Below the pieces are notes generated by a model that was given only the letters and a program-made list of their open reading frames with translations, did no database searches and was not told where the DNA came from. A DNA stretch of 64,000 nucleotides from Microvirga sp. TS319 (GTDB taxonomy: Bacteria; Pseudomonadota; Alphaproteobacteria; Rhizobiales; Beijerinckiaceae). Of the stretch, positions 42,598 to 51,488 are shown piece after piece; the first letter of the stretch is position 1, and every line of letters begins with the position of its first letter. Made by a program: the position numbers and the translations under genes. Location of the stretch: assembly GCF_041276405.1 (NCBI RefSeq), contig NZ_JBGGGT010000002.1, forward strand, positions 310,001 through 374,000, given 5' to 3'.

Positions 42598-44094
42598 GTG
42601 AGAATACGCGAGCAACCCGTGCCGACAATCCTGAGGCTGCCCTTCCTGGCTTTGTCCTGCGCCCTGATTCTGTCAGGTCTGGCGCTGGCGGCGGCCGCCT
42701 ATACCCGCAATGCCGAGGCGCTCGCCACGTCCCTGGCCTTTTTCCTCGCGGTGGCGGCCGGCGCCCCCCTGCTGGTCGGCCGCCAGATCGGTCGGCTGCT
42801 CGACGAGCAGGCCGTCGAGGATGCTTCCATTTTCACGGCGGTCACGGCGGAGCCCGCCATGGAGCCGGAGCAGGTCCAGGCCGTGGAGGAGCTCGTGCCG
42901 GAGGAGAGCGACGAATCCTTGCGCCGCCTCCAAAAGGCCGAGGCCGTCGGGCATCTGAGGGACGGAATCGTCCATGATCTCAACAACAAGCTCACGGTGA
43001 TCAGCGCCAATATCGACGCGGTTGCCCGCCATATGAAGGATCAGCCGCCGGTCCAGCGCAAATTGCTCTCGGCCCTCGTCGCGGCCGACCAGGCGGCGAA
43101 GCTCATCGCGAAATCCGCGTCCTTCTCCCGTCAAAGCGAGCCGCAGGTTCAATATCTCGATCTGTCGGAGAGAATCAGCTCGGTCGCGATCCTCATGGGA
43201 CGCTCGCTCCTGCGCGACACGGTGGAGCTGCAAGTGTCGCTGGCCGAGGATCTCTGGACCGTGGAGGCCGATCCAGACGATATCGAAACGGCGATCGTCA
43301 CCTTGAGCGCCTATGTCCGGGATACCCTGACACAGGGCGGCACGATTTCTCTCGAAGCGCAGAATACGTGGATCGAGAAGGGCACTCTCCCCCAACTGAC
43401 CATCGAAGGCGATTTCGTCGAACTCAGGATCTGCAGCGCTCCTGCGAGCGAGAGTCCGCAGAACCCCGATGACGGCGTGGAGCGGGCGTTCATGCTCCGG
43501 GAGGTCGATGTCTCGTCCTGGCTTCGCCTCAGCCGCAGCCTGCACTTTCTCCAAGGCATCGGTGGCGCCTCGAAGGTGTTCCGCAGCGGTGTCGAGATGA
43601 CGATCGCGCTGTACCTGCCCCGCGCGCGCGCTGCGACGATGCTGCCCTTCGGCACTCAGGCGGAGGACGAGCCGCCCGAGGACGCAGTCCAGCAGAATGC
43701 CGAAATCCTCATCGTCGACGACGAACTCGAGGTTGCGCTCGCGTTGCAATCCACATTGGAGGAGTTCGGCTACGTCACGAGCATCGCGACGGACGCCGCG
43801 CAGGCGATCAGAAACCTGAAGGCGCGCCGGCCGGGCCTCGTGCTGACCGATATGGCCATGTCCGGGACCATGAACGGCGTCATGCTGGCCCGCGAGGTAC
43901 GGCAGATCTTCCCTGGCCTCCCGGTCCTGCTGATCACCGGCAATCCCGTCATGGCCGATGAAAACGGCGAGTTCCCGTTGCTGCAGAAGCCCATCGTCAG
44001 CCGCGATCTGCACGCCGCGATTCAGCGGCAACTGGTGCCGCGGGACGAGGGAAACAAGGTCATTCCGCTGTTTCCGCGCTCGCGGAGCGCGTGA
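42598..44094 (+). CDS. Membrane histidine-kinase-like protein with C-terminal receiver domain
   Basis: The 498-residue protein has two N-terminal membrane helices (about 10-32 and 44-62), a dimerisation region with His126 in GIVHDLNNKLTVI, then a kinase-like domain and a receiver domain (about 368-482). The receiver has Asp374/Asp375, phospho-acceptor Asp418 (LVLTDMAMSG) and Lys464 (LQKP). The ATP-binding domain appears degenerate: where related kinases have an Asn box, it reads DPDDIETAIVTLSAYVRDTL, and no DxGxG glycine box is visible. It may be a phosphatase, a pseudokinase or a phospho-acceptor only. The start codon is GTG. Confidence 0.8.
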   Translation: MRIREQPVPTILRLPFLALSCALILSGLALAAAAYTRNAEALATSLAFFLAVAAGAPLLVGRQIGRLLDEQAVEDASIFTAVTAEPAMEPEQVQAVEELVPEESDESLRRLQKAEAVGHLRDGIVHDLNNKLTVISANIDAVARHMKDQPPVQRKLLSALVAADQAAKLIAKSASFSRQSEPQVQYLDLSERISSVAILMGRSLLRDTVELQVSLAEDLWTVEADPDDIETAIVTLSAYVRDTLTQGGTISLEAQNTWIEKGTLPQLTIEGDFVELRICSAPASESPQNPDDGVERAFMLREVDVSSWLRLSRSLHFLQGIGGASKVFRSGVEMTIALYLPRARAATMLPFGTQAEDEPPEDAVQQNAEILIVDDELEVALALQSTLEEFGYVTSIATDAAQAIRNLKARRPGLVLTDMAMSGTMNGVMLAREVRQIFPGLPVLLITGNPVMADENGEFPLLQKPIVSRDLHAAIQRQLVPRDEGNKVIPLFPRSRSA

Positions 44095-44100
44095 GGATCC

Positions 44101-44802
44101 TCACGTCACCAGGGTTTTGGCCGCCAGGGGAGATGCCACCCGGCCCGCGGCCTGCGCCAGCGCCGCGAACAGCCGTTGCTGCGGCTTTTTCCAGACCAGA
44201 AGCTCCGGGTGCCATTGAACGCCGATCAGGAAGGGCGCTTCGTCGCTTTCGATGGCTTGAACGATTCCGCTTTCGTCGCGGGCCGCGATCCTCAAGCCTT
44301 CCCCGAGCTTGTCCACGGATTGGTGATGCAGGGCATTCACGAGACAGGGATTGCAGCGCAGAATTCTGTCGAGGCGGGAATCGGCCTCGATCGCCACGCG
44401 CTTTTTGGGCAGGACCGTGCGCATCTTCGGAGCCTGAACATAGACCTCGTAAATATCCGTGTAGAGGGTGCCGCCCAAGGCCACGTTGATCATCTGCGAT
44501 CCGCGGCAGATACCCAGGACGGGAAGCTGCCGGGGCAGTGCGGCCTTCAGAAGCGAGAGCTCCATCCTGTCGCGATCGGGGTCGATGCGGACGTCCGGAA
44601 GAACCTTGCCGCCATAGATCTCCGCGCCGATATCGTCGCCGCCGCCGATGACGAGGCCCTGGAGAGGCTCATCCGGCAATGCCTCTCCCGGAACGAGGCG
44701 GGCGGCGCGGGCGCCCACGCGGGTGAGCGCCAGCCAGTGCATCAGATAGCTGCGCCAGCCGCCCCGCCGCGACGTGGTGATGCCGATCAGAGGCGCTGTC
44801 AT
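44101..44802 (-). CDS. Class I glutamine amidotransferase-like hydrolase (peptidase C26)
   Basis: The 233-residue protein has the gamma-glutamyl hydrolase/PuuD type fold: VIGGGDDIGAEIYGG, the nucleophile Cys99 in LGICRGSQMINVALGG, and the His198/Glu200 pair in GVQWHPE. Such enzymes hydrolyse gamma-glutamyl amide bonds. Its ATG overlaps the stop of the amidoligase gene by four bases, so the two are coupled and are likely to act on the same gamma-linked or amide-linked product. Confidence 0.9.
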   Translation of the reverse strand: MTAPLIGITTSRRGGWRSYLMHWLALTRVGARAARLVPGEALPDEPLQGLVIGGGDDIGAEIYGGKVLPDVRIDPDRDRMELSLLKAALPRQLPVLGICRGSQMINVALGGTLYTDIYEVYVQAPKMRTVLPKKRVAIEADSRLDRILRCNPCLVNALHHQSVDKLGEGLRIAARDESGIVQAIESDEAPFLIGVQWHPELLVWKKPQQRLFAALAQAAGRVASPLAAKTLVT

Positions 44803-45776
44803 GATCGTACGACCTGCTCCACGATATTGGCCCAGCTTTTGTCCTCGCCCTTGAAGGCAAGGTAGGTGTTCCCGACCAGGTCGAGCATCGCGCGATCCGA
44901 TGCCAGGCGCTCGACGGCGACCCAGCGGTTCCAATCCGGTGCGATGCTCCAGCCGGGATCGCTCACGCGCGCGTCCGGGAGCCGGTAATGGAAGGTCGGG
45001 CGCCCATTGATCTTCTCGCTCGGAAGCATGGCCCGGACGCGGTCCTGGTCGAGATGATGCAACAGGGGCAACAGGTCCAGGTCGCGATTGCGGGTCGGAT
45101 TGACGGCCAGATAATCGTTGATGAAGCGCGGGAGATCGGGCCAGTAATCGGGCGAGACGATCAGGTGGACGTAATCGGGCGGAAACGGATCGGCAAAGCC
45201 GAGAAGGTCTCGGGTGCGGTCGGGCGAGACCTCCCGGCGCAGCCAGGGATTCAGGAGGACGAAGCTCTTCAAGAAGGCGGTGACGGTGGAGGCATCCTGG
45301 CACGGAATCTCCGGATTGAAGTGAAGGCCGAAGGCATAGAAGGGCGCATCCTGCGTGCCCTTCGCGCCGAGACCGCGCAAAATCTCGAGAATGCGATCGA
45401 GCTTCTGCAGGTGGTTGATGGGCGTCGGTGCCGTCACCAGCTCGCAGGGCACGAGATAGCTCGCCGCGAAGCCGAAAAGGGCCGCGATCTTGGGCAGCAC
45501 ACCTTTCTGTCCGCCCCCGTTCTTGCCCGGATGCAGGATGCGGCTGTCGAGTTCGACCATCAGCTCGCCGATCGACGAATCCTTCAGCGCGAAGGAATGC
45601 GGGTCCACCTCGATGAGGTGGCCTCCGAGCGCCTCCTGGAGGGCCTGCACGGTCCTTTCTGCGGAGGGGCCGACGAACTCGATCTCGACCCCCACGGTGC
45701 GCACTTCGCCGCGCTCGTTGTACAGGACGGGCGGGGACAGGAAGTCGATCGAGGTCGGAAGAGCCGACTGCACCAT
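44799..45776 (-). CDS. Amidoligase family (glutamine-synthetase-like) enzyme
   Basis: The 325-residue protein opens its catalytic domain with VGVEIEFVG (residues 28-36), the Glu-X-Glu metal-binding strand typical of Amidoligase_2 proteins. These proteins share the glutamine synthetase fold and form amide bonds with ATP. Other family-like segments are SSIGELMVELDSRI, ASYLVPCELVTAPTPI and FYAFGLHFNPEI. Comparative-genomic work on this superfamily noted repeated pairing with amidotransferase-like peptidases, as here. The substrates are unknown; peptide, cell-wall or polyamine conjugation are possible. Divergent to the MATE gene. Confidence 0.82.
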   Translation of the reverse strand: MVQSALPTSIDFLSPPVLYNERGEVRTVGVEIEFVGPSAERTVQALQEALGGHLIEVDPHSFALKDSSIGELMVELDSRILHPGKNGGGQKGVLPKIAALFGFAASYLVPCELVTAPTPINHLQKLDRILEILRGLGAKGTQDAPFYAFGLHFNPEIPCQDASTVTAFLKSFVLLNPWLRREVSPDRTRDLLGFADPFPPDYVHLIVSPDYWPDLPRFINDYLAVNPTRNRDLDLLPLLHHLDQDRVRAMLPSEKINGRPTFHYRLPDARVSDPGWSIAPDWNRWVAVERLASDRAMLDLVGNTYLAFKGEDKSWANIVEQVVRS

Positions 45777-45919
45777 TCAGGACTCCGGCAGAACGCAAAA
45801 ATGCGAGGCGTTTGAGGAACGGGCGCGGTGTGGCTGAGTTCCTTGACCCGACCGTCCCGCTTCTTTTCGAAAGGCCCGGTGTGGCTTTCCGGATGTCCTT
45901 TGGTTACAAACCCGCCATC

Positions 45920-47341
45920 ATGATCGCGAACCATCGGAACTTCGACAAATCCGCCTGGATGGCGGAGCTGCGCGCCACGATTGCCTTGGGCTGGCCCTTG
46001 GTCCTGACCAACGTGGCCCAGAACTCCCTGATGACATCGGACGTCATCCTCATGGGATGGCTCGGCTCCGATGCGCTGGCGGCGGGCGCGCTCGGCACGA
46101 ATCTCTATTTCGCCTTTCTGATCTTCGGCATCGGCCTCATGAGCGCGACGTCGCCCCTGATCGCGGAGGAACTGGGGCGCCGACGGCATTCGGTTCGGGA
46201 GGTGCGCCGCACGGTCCGGCAGGGGTTCTGGGCCGCCATCACCGTTGCGGTGCCGATCTGGATCGTATCCTGGAACGGGGAGATCCTCCTCCTCGCCATG
46301 GGGCAGGAGCCCGCGCTCGCCCACATGGCGGGTCAGTACATCCGTGCTCTCCAATGGAGCCTGTTGCCCTTCCTGCTCTACCTGGTCCTGCGTTCGTTCC
46401 TGGCGGCGCTGGAGCGCCCGGGCTGGCCGCTCATCATCGGCAGCCTTGCGGTGCCGGTGAACCTGGGCGCCGCCTATTGCTTCATGTTCGGCAAGTTCGG
46501 CATGCCTCATCTGGGGCTGATCGGGGCGGGCGTCGGCACCGTGATCTCGAGCGTCTTCATGTTCCTGGGGCTTGCCCTCGTGATCTGCCTGGATCCGCAA
46601 CTCAGGCGCTATCACATCTTCGGCCGCTTCTGGCGGCCCGATTGGCCGCGCTACCGCACCCTGTGGCGCATCGGCGTGCCCATCGGCCTGACACTCGCCT
46701 TCGAGGTGACGATCTTCAACGCGGCCGCACTGCTTATGGGGCGCATCGGCGCCAACGAGCTGGCGGCTCATGCCATCGCCCTGCAGATCGCCTCCTTCTG
46801 CTTCATGGTCCCCTTCGGCCTCAGCCAGGCGGCGACCGTGCGGGTCGGCCGGGCCTACGGGGCCCAGGATCCGGCGGGGGTGAGCCGGGCAGGCTGGACG
46901 GCCTTTGCCCTCGCCACGAGCTTCATGGTCGTGACGGCCTCGCTCATGCTCTTCGCGCCGCGTCTGCTGCTGAGCGCCTTCCTCGATCTCAACGATCCGA
47001 AGAACGCAGCCGTGATCGGCTTCGCCGTTTCGTTCCTGGTCATGGCGGCGGTCTTCCAGCTCGCCGACGCGTCGCAGGCCATCGGAGCGGGCATGTTGCG
47101 CGGCCTGCAGGATACCCGGGTGCCGATGATCTATGCGGCCTTCGGTTATTGGGGAGTCGGCCTGCCGCTCGGCGTGATCCTCGCCTTCGGGACGCCGCTT
47201 CGCGGCATCGGCATCTGGATCGGCCTGGCGACGGGCCTCGGTGTCGTTGCCGGCCTGATGCTCTGGCGCTGGGTGCGGCGCGACAGGCTGGGCCTTGTCA
47301 CGGCCGTGCCGAAGGACGTTCAGGAGGCATTCGCGCGCTGA
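45920..47341 (+). CDS. MATE family efflux transporter
   Basis: From the ATG at 45920 the protein has 473 residues and about twelve membrane segments in two similar halves: ALGWPLVLTNVAQNSLMTSDVIL opens the first and GVPIGLTLAFEVTIFNAAALLMGRIG the second. This is the NorM-type arrangement, exporting cationic drugs or metabolites in exchange for Na+ or H+. In-frame starts at 45893 and 45812 exist; 45920 gives the usual family length. A dispersed palindrome lies just after the stop. Whether it exports the product of the divergent amidoligase pair is inference. Confidence 0.92.
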   Translation: MIANHRNFDKSAWMAELRATIALGWPLVLTNVAQNSLMTSDVILMGWLGSDALAAGALGTNLYFAFLIFGIGLMSATSPLIAEELGRRRHSVREVRRTVRQGFWAAITVAVPIWIVSWNGEILLLAMGQEPALAHMAGQYIRALQWSLLPFLLYLVLRSFLAALERPGWPLIIGSLAVPVNLGAAYCFMFGKFGMPHLGLIGAGVGTVISSVFMFLGLALVICLDPQLRRYHIFGRFWRPDWPRYRTLWRIGVPIGLTLAFEVTIFNAAALLMGRIGANELAAHAIALQIASFCFMVPFGLSQAATVRVGRAYGAQDPAGVSRAGWTAFALATSFMVVTASLMLFAPRLLLSAFLDLNDPKNAAVIGFAVSFLVMAAVFQLADASQAIGAGMLRGLQDTRVPMIYAAFGYWGVGLPLGVILAFGTPLRGIGIWIGLATGLGVVAGLMLWRWVRRDRLGLVTAVPKDVQEAFAR

Positions 47342-47352
47342 GCGGTCGGCCA

Positions 47353-47425
47353 GCGCATCGTGCGAAAAAGTGGCCCCGGTTTTCCGCTCAAACGATGCGC
47401 TCTTTCCAAGAAGGGAGCATCGGAG
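47353..47425. repeat. Dispersed palindromic element, copy 6 (truncated)
   Basis: One full module GCGCATCGTGCGAAAAAG ... CGCTCAAACGATGCGC is followed by the linker TCTTTCCAAGAAGG and only the first arm of the other module, GAGCATCGGA. The remaining part is missing. It lies between the convergent MATE and HpnE genes. Confidence 0.8.
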
Positions 47426-47438
47426 GGACGGTCCCGGA

Positions 47439-48725
47439 TCATGCCGCGTCCTCGCGCCGGGGCGAATGATGGCGTGCGGCGTGCGTTCCGGCGCTCGGAC
47501 TGCGTTCCAGCACCGCGGCGGCCTCCTCGCCGGAGATGACGGCACTCTCGATCGTGGCCGGGAGGACACCCAGCCAGTCTCCGGCAAGCGCCAGGTTCGC
47601 GAGAGGCAGCCGGGGCGGCTGAGGCAGCAAGGTCGCATCCTGGCGGATCGTCGCGCGCTTTTCCTTGACGACCCGCGCCTCGGGCTGTCGGGCGGCGGAA
47701 GCGTCGATGCCGATGTGACTCAAAATCGGGGCGATCTCGTGCCAGACGGCGGATGCGAGATCCGCCGCAATCTCGTTCAGGGTGGCATCGGCCGCCGAGA
47801 TCGTGACGCTCACATGATCCCGGCGCACCAGGAGCCATTGAGCGCGCGCGCCGGTGACGCCGATGAAACGCGGCCTTTCGGGTCCGGCCAGGCGGAAATG
47901 CACGTTGAGGATGGCCTCGAAGCGCCGGGGGACGGGCAGGGCGGGCAGCAACCGTCCGATTTCATAAGGGGGCAGGGCCAGGATCACCCGTTCGTCGGGC
48001 CCAAGAGCAACGGTGCGGTCCGTGAGGCTCAGGCCGATAACCCGATCGCGGCTGGTGACGAGGTGTCTGAGGCGTTGCCCCGCCAGAATGGGAACACCTT
48101 GCGTCTGCAGGGTCTCGACCGCGGGGCGGACGAGATCTTCGCTGAGCCCGGTGCCGGCCACGAGCAACCGGCTTGCACGCGGCCACATCAGCCGCCGCAA
48201 TGCCAGACCGAGACGCTGGGCGGACGCCACGTTGGGCGGTGTGTTGAGAACCGCAATGGTGAGCGGTCCGATGAGGCTGTCCATGATCGGTCTGTCGCCG
48301 ATGATGGAGGCGACAGGGCACTCCTGCGCGGAAAAGGCGAGGCGAAGGATCCGGGCGAGATCGGTAATGCCCAGACCTGCCGGGCGGTGAGACCGCCGGA
48401 GCCACGACCATGGCGACAATCCGATCTGCCGCATCGTGCCGGTGTGGGTTTCATAGAGCGGAAGTCCCTTCCGCTCAGGCTCGATCCATCTGGCCCTTGC
48501 GCCGACAGCCTTGAGCAGATTCAGCGCGTGCCGATTGGCCGTGAACAGGACATGGGTGCCGTTGTCATGCGCGAAGCCATGATCGGGATGGATCGTCCGG
48601 CAGCGGCCTCCGGGCTGGGGCGCGGCCTCGTAAAGGACGGCCTCGCCTCCTTGCCGGGTGATCGCGAGCGCGGCGCTCAGACCGGCGATGCCGGCACCGA
48701 CGATGTGGGTGCGTCCTACCGTCAT
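47439..48725 (-). CDS. hpnE: Squalene-forming FAD-dependent oxidoreductase HpnE
   Basis: The 428-residue amine-oxidase-type flavoprotein has the dinucleotide-binding motif GAGIAGLSAALAITRQGGEA near residue 10 and the second conserved segment PQPGGRCRTI. The C-terminal FAD segment is LALAGDWLGVLPATIESAVISG. HpnE reduces hydroxysqualene to squalene in the HpnCDE route from farnesyl diphosphate. The ATG overlaps the stop of the fused HpnC-HpnD gene by four bases. It is the last gene of the carotenoid cluster. Confidence 0.9.
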   Translation of the reverse strand: MTVGRTHIVGAGIAGLSAALAITRQGGEAVLYEAAPQPGGRCRTIHPDHGFAHDNGTHVLFTANRHALNLLKAVGARARWIEPERKGLPLYETHTGTMRQIGLSPWSWLRRSHRPAGLGITDLARILRLAFSAQECPVASIIGDRPIMDSLIGPLTIAVLNTPPNVASAQRLGLALRRLMWPRASRLLVAGTGLSEDLVRPAVETLQTQGVPILAGQRLRHLVTSRDRVIGLSLTDRTVALGPDERVILALPPYEIGRLLPALPVPRRFEAILNVHFRLAGPERPRFIGVTGARAQWLLVRRDHVSVTISAADATLNEIAADLASAVWHEIAPILSHIGIDASAARQPEARVVKEKRATIRQDATLLPQPPRLPLANLALAGDWLGVLPATIESAVISGEEAAAVLERSPSAGTHAARHHSPRREDAA

Positions 48726-50380
48726 GTGGGCCTCATGGCGCGGGTGAGCAGGTGCAGTTTGTCTCCCGCGGTCAAGTGGAGCCTGCCCTGTCGTGCGTTC
48801 CATCCGCGGGCCGTGAGCCGGTCGAGGACGCAGCGGTAATTCTCCATCATCAGGATCGCGGGCTTGAGAGCGGCCCGATCGAGGCGCTCCAGGGACTCGT
48901 CCGCGGCGGCAAAGCCTGCCCGCGCCTCCCCGGCCAGGATTTCGCAGACGCGGGCAAAGCGTGGGTCGGCCACAAGAAGGGGCGCCGGCGCATCGTCGAG
49001 CCCGAGCCGGGCGAGACGCGAGAGCGGGATGTAGACCCGGTCGCACGCCGCGTCCTCATCCACGTCCCGCAGGATGTTCACGAGCTGCAGGGTGCGGCCG
49101 AGGTCGAGGGCGAAGGCGCGGGCCGTCGGCACGCCGAAGATGTGAACCGACAGAGTGCCGACGGACCCGGCGACACGCCGCCCGTAAAGCTGAAGGTCGT
49201 CGTCGGTTGCCAGCCGCACCCGGTTGGCGCTGTCGGTCTCCATGCCGTCGAGCAGGGCATGGCATTCGTCGAGAGGCAACTGGAACAGGCTGGAGGCGCG
49301 CGAGAGTTCGCGGCCGATGGGCGTTTCTGGGGCACGGTGGAGACGGTCGATTTCCCGGCGCCATTCGCGCAGGGCATGCAGCTTCTCCGAGGCTGGGGCG
49401 GCTCCGTCCGCGACATCGTCCACGGCACGGCAAAAGGCATAGACCGCGTGGATGGCGCGGCGGCGCTCATGGCTCAGGCTCTGCATGCCAAGCCGGAACG
49501 AAGAGCCGGATCGGCGCACCGCCGCCGCCGTGACGCGGGAATCGCTTCCCTTCGGCCGATGGACAAGTCCGGACAGCCCGGCCAGAAACGCGCGGGCCGC
49601 ATCCAGCTTGCCGATCTGGGCGCGCTCGATCGCCGGGTCGATCCGGCGCAGGATCCGGCTCAGGCGCTCCGCCAGAGCGATGGTGGCCACGCTTTGGGCG
49701 CGCAGGCGCCTGTTCTGGAGCCGCTCGGGCAGAACCCGGGCTCGGTCGATCAGCTCATCGACGCGATCCAGCATGGCATCCAGAACCATGCGTCTCGTCG
49801 CAGCCTGGGCCGGGGTGAAAAAGGCCGTCTCGCCCCCTGTGAGCAGCATCCATTGGACAGGAATGTAGATGCGCCCCAGGCGCTCGTGGTCCTGGCGGCA
49901 ATCCTGCAGGTGGTTGAGGATCTGCAGGGCGGTGCACAGAGCATCCGCCGGCGCCTGCGCCGTGGCTGCTTCTCCATGCAGCTGCAGCAGGAAGCGTCCT
50001 GCCGGATTAGCCGAGAAGCGGCAAGAGTCGAGAAGGTCCGCCCAGTCGTCGTAGCGCGACTTGATCGCATCCTGCCGGAAGGCCCGCAGCATCTCGCGCG
50101 CCTGCGCGATACCGGTGTTGTAAGTCCTCTCGATCCGGAAAAGCCCATAGGCCTCGGGAACCTTCGGGTCCCCTGTGACGAGCGCCTGCTCGATGGCCTC
50201 GAGCTGCGTCAGCTTCTCGGCCGTGGTGAGATCCGGTGCATCGGCAATGTCGTCGGCCGATCGTACGAAGGCATAGAAGGTGAGCACGGCCTCCCGGTGC
50301 TCAGGCGACAGCACCAGGGACGCGACGGGAAAACTCTCATCCTTCAGACCCTTGGTTGCATTCCTGGCCAGCGTGCTCAT
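48722..50380 (-). CDS. Fused HpnC-HpnD squalene/presqualene synthase pair
   Basis: The 552-residue protein contains two complete trans-isoprenyl-diphosphate synthase-like domains. The first (about 1-275) resembles HpnC, with Asp motifs SADDIAD (D43, D44, D47) and LQDCRQD (D160, D164). The second (about 283-552) resembles HpnD, with AVDDVADG (D321, D322, D325) and RDVDED (D439-D443). Usually these are separate proteins: HpnD makes presqualene diphosphate from two farnesyl diphosphates and HpnC converts it to hydroxysqualene. There is no stop or usable start at the junction (residues 278-290), so the fusion is genuine. All Asp motifs are intact. Coupled to hpnE. Confidence 0.88.
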   Translation of the reverse strand: MSTLARNATKGLKDESFPVASLVLSPEHREAVLTFYAFVRSADDIADAPDLTTAEKLTQLEAIEQALVTGDPKVPEAYGLFRIERTYNTGIAQAREMLRAFRQDAIKSRYDDWADLLDSCRFSANPAGRFLLQLHGEAATAQAPADALCTALQILNHLQDCRQDHERLGRIYIPVQWMLLTGGETAFFTPAQAATRRMVLDAMLDRVDELIDRARVLPERLQNRRLRAQSVATIALAERLSRILRRIDPAIERAQIGKLDAARAFLAGLSGLVHRPKGSDSRVTAAAVRRSGSSFRLGMQSLSHERRRAIHAVYAFCRAVDDVADGAAPASEKLHALREWRREIDRLHRAPETPIGRELSRASSLFQLPLDECHALLDGMETDSANRVRLATDDDLQLYGRRVAGSVGTLSVHIFGVPTARAFALDLGRTLQLVNILRDVDEDAACDRVYIPLSRLARLGLDDAPAPLLVADPRFARVCEILAGEARAGFAAADESLERLDRAALKPAILMMENYRCVLDRLTARGWNARQGRLHLTAGDKLHLLTRAMRPT

Positions 50381-50384
50381 GGCC

Positions 50385-51488
50385 TCACCCCACCGGATAG
50401 AGCCTTCCCTTCCAACCTGTCCGACCCGCACGGCCGATCCGCAGGAGAACGCACCATTGGAGTGCGAGGCTGACAAGAATGGTGAAGGGATGGAAAGGAA
50501 TCGAGACAGGAGACTCTCGCGTGGCGACCGTGACCATGGCGCGCGTCGCGAGCGACAGCAGCGCGGCACAGGCGATGGGCCATGCCGGCGCGAAGGGCAG
50601 CAATAAAAACGGCATGACGTGCCCGCCGAAGAGCAGGAAAGTCCACACCGGCAGCGCCACCGGCTTTGCCATCCCTTCATGGGCATTCTTGGCAAAACCA
50701 TTCCATGCGTCCCCGAAGCGAGAATACATGCGGCACGCAGCGAGCCTGTCCCCCGGCACGAGATCGGTCATGAAGCCGTTGCGCCGGATCTGGCGGGCAA
50801 GCTGAATGCCGTCGTGGATCAGAGACCGGATGGCGGCATGCCCGCCGCTTGCATGATACGCCTTTGTCTCCACGAGCATCAGCTGTCCGCAGGCTGCGCC
50901 GAAACCCGGATGCGGCGAGGCGCGCATGAGGCTTACGGGGAGATAGCCGAGGAGCAGCAGATTGATCGTCGGCACGGTCAGCCACTCGCCCGGCGTCTTC
51001 ATGATCTGGCGTGGGACCGCACTGACAAGGCGAGCGCCCGTCGTCTGCGCGTGGCCCGTCAGAAGAGCCGCGGCACGAGGCGCCACCCTGACGTCGGCAT
51101 CGACGAAGAGGAGATAGGTTCCACGCGCGTGCTGCGCGAGATGATGGCAGGCATGGACCTTGCCGGTCCAGCCTTCCGTCAGAGGCGGGGCGTCCAGCAA
51201 TCGCAGGCGCGGGTCACGGGCGGATAACGCCCGGACGATATCCGCCGTGGCGTCCGTCGAACCGTCATCCATGACCAGCACTTCGATCTCGACGTCCCGG
51301 CTCGCAAGGGCCGCCTCGGCGGTGGACGCGATATTCGCAGCCTCGTTGCGGGCGGGGATCAGGATCGAAACGAGCGTGCGCGCCTGTGCGGGAGCATGGG
51401 GCGCTCTGCCCAGGACGGCAAGGTTGATGACGACGAGTGTTGCGGGAAGGGTCGCGAGTGCCAGAAGGATGATGCCGAGCGTCGTCAT
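50385..51488 (-). CDS. Glycosyltransferase family 2, carotenoid-type (CrtQ-like)
   Basis: The 367-residue protein has an N-terminal membrane helix (LGIILLALATLPATLVVINL), a GT-A domain (ARTLVSILIPARNEAANI, EVLVMDDGSTDATADIV, LFVDADVRV as the metal-binding Asp-X-Asp) and about three C-terminal membrane helices. This is the plan of the CrtQ-type enzymes that attach sugar to C30 carotenoid acids in staphylococci. In this cluster it should glycosylate an oxidised C30 carotenoid. It overlaps the acyltransferase start by four bases. Confidence 0.86.
   Translation of the reverse strand: MTTLGIILLALATLPATLVVINLAVLGRAPHAPAQARTLVSILIPARNEAANIASTAEAALASRDVEIEVLVMDDGSTDATADIVRALSARDPRLRLLDAPPLTEGWTGKVHACHHLAQHARGTYLLFVDADVRVAPRAAALLTGHAQTTGARLVSAVPRQIMKTPGEWLTVPTINLLLLGYLPVSLMRASPHPGFGAACGQLMLVETKAYHASGGHAAIRSLIHDGIQLARQIRRNGFMTDLVPGDRLAACRMYSRFGDAWNGFAKNAHEGMAKPVALPVWTFLLFGGHVMPFLLLPFAPAWPIACAALLSLATRAMVTVATRESPVSIPFHPFTILVSLALQWCVLLRIGRAGRTGWKGRLYPVG

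Noticed and set aside
48722..50380. Treating the fused HpnC-HpnD as hopanoid genes
   Set aside because: No hopene cyclase or other hpn gene is present, while two CrtN-family enzymes and pigment-finishing genes are, so carotenoid synthesis is the better reading.
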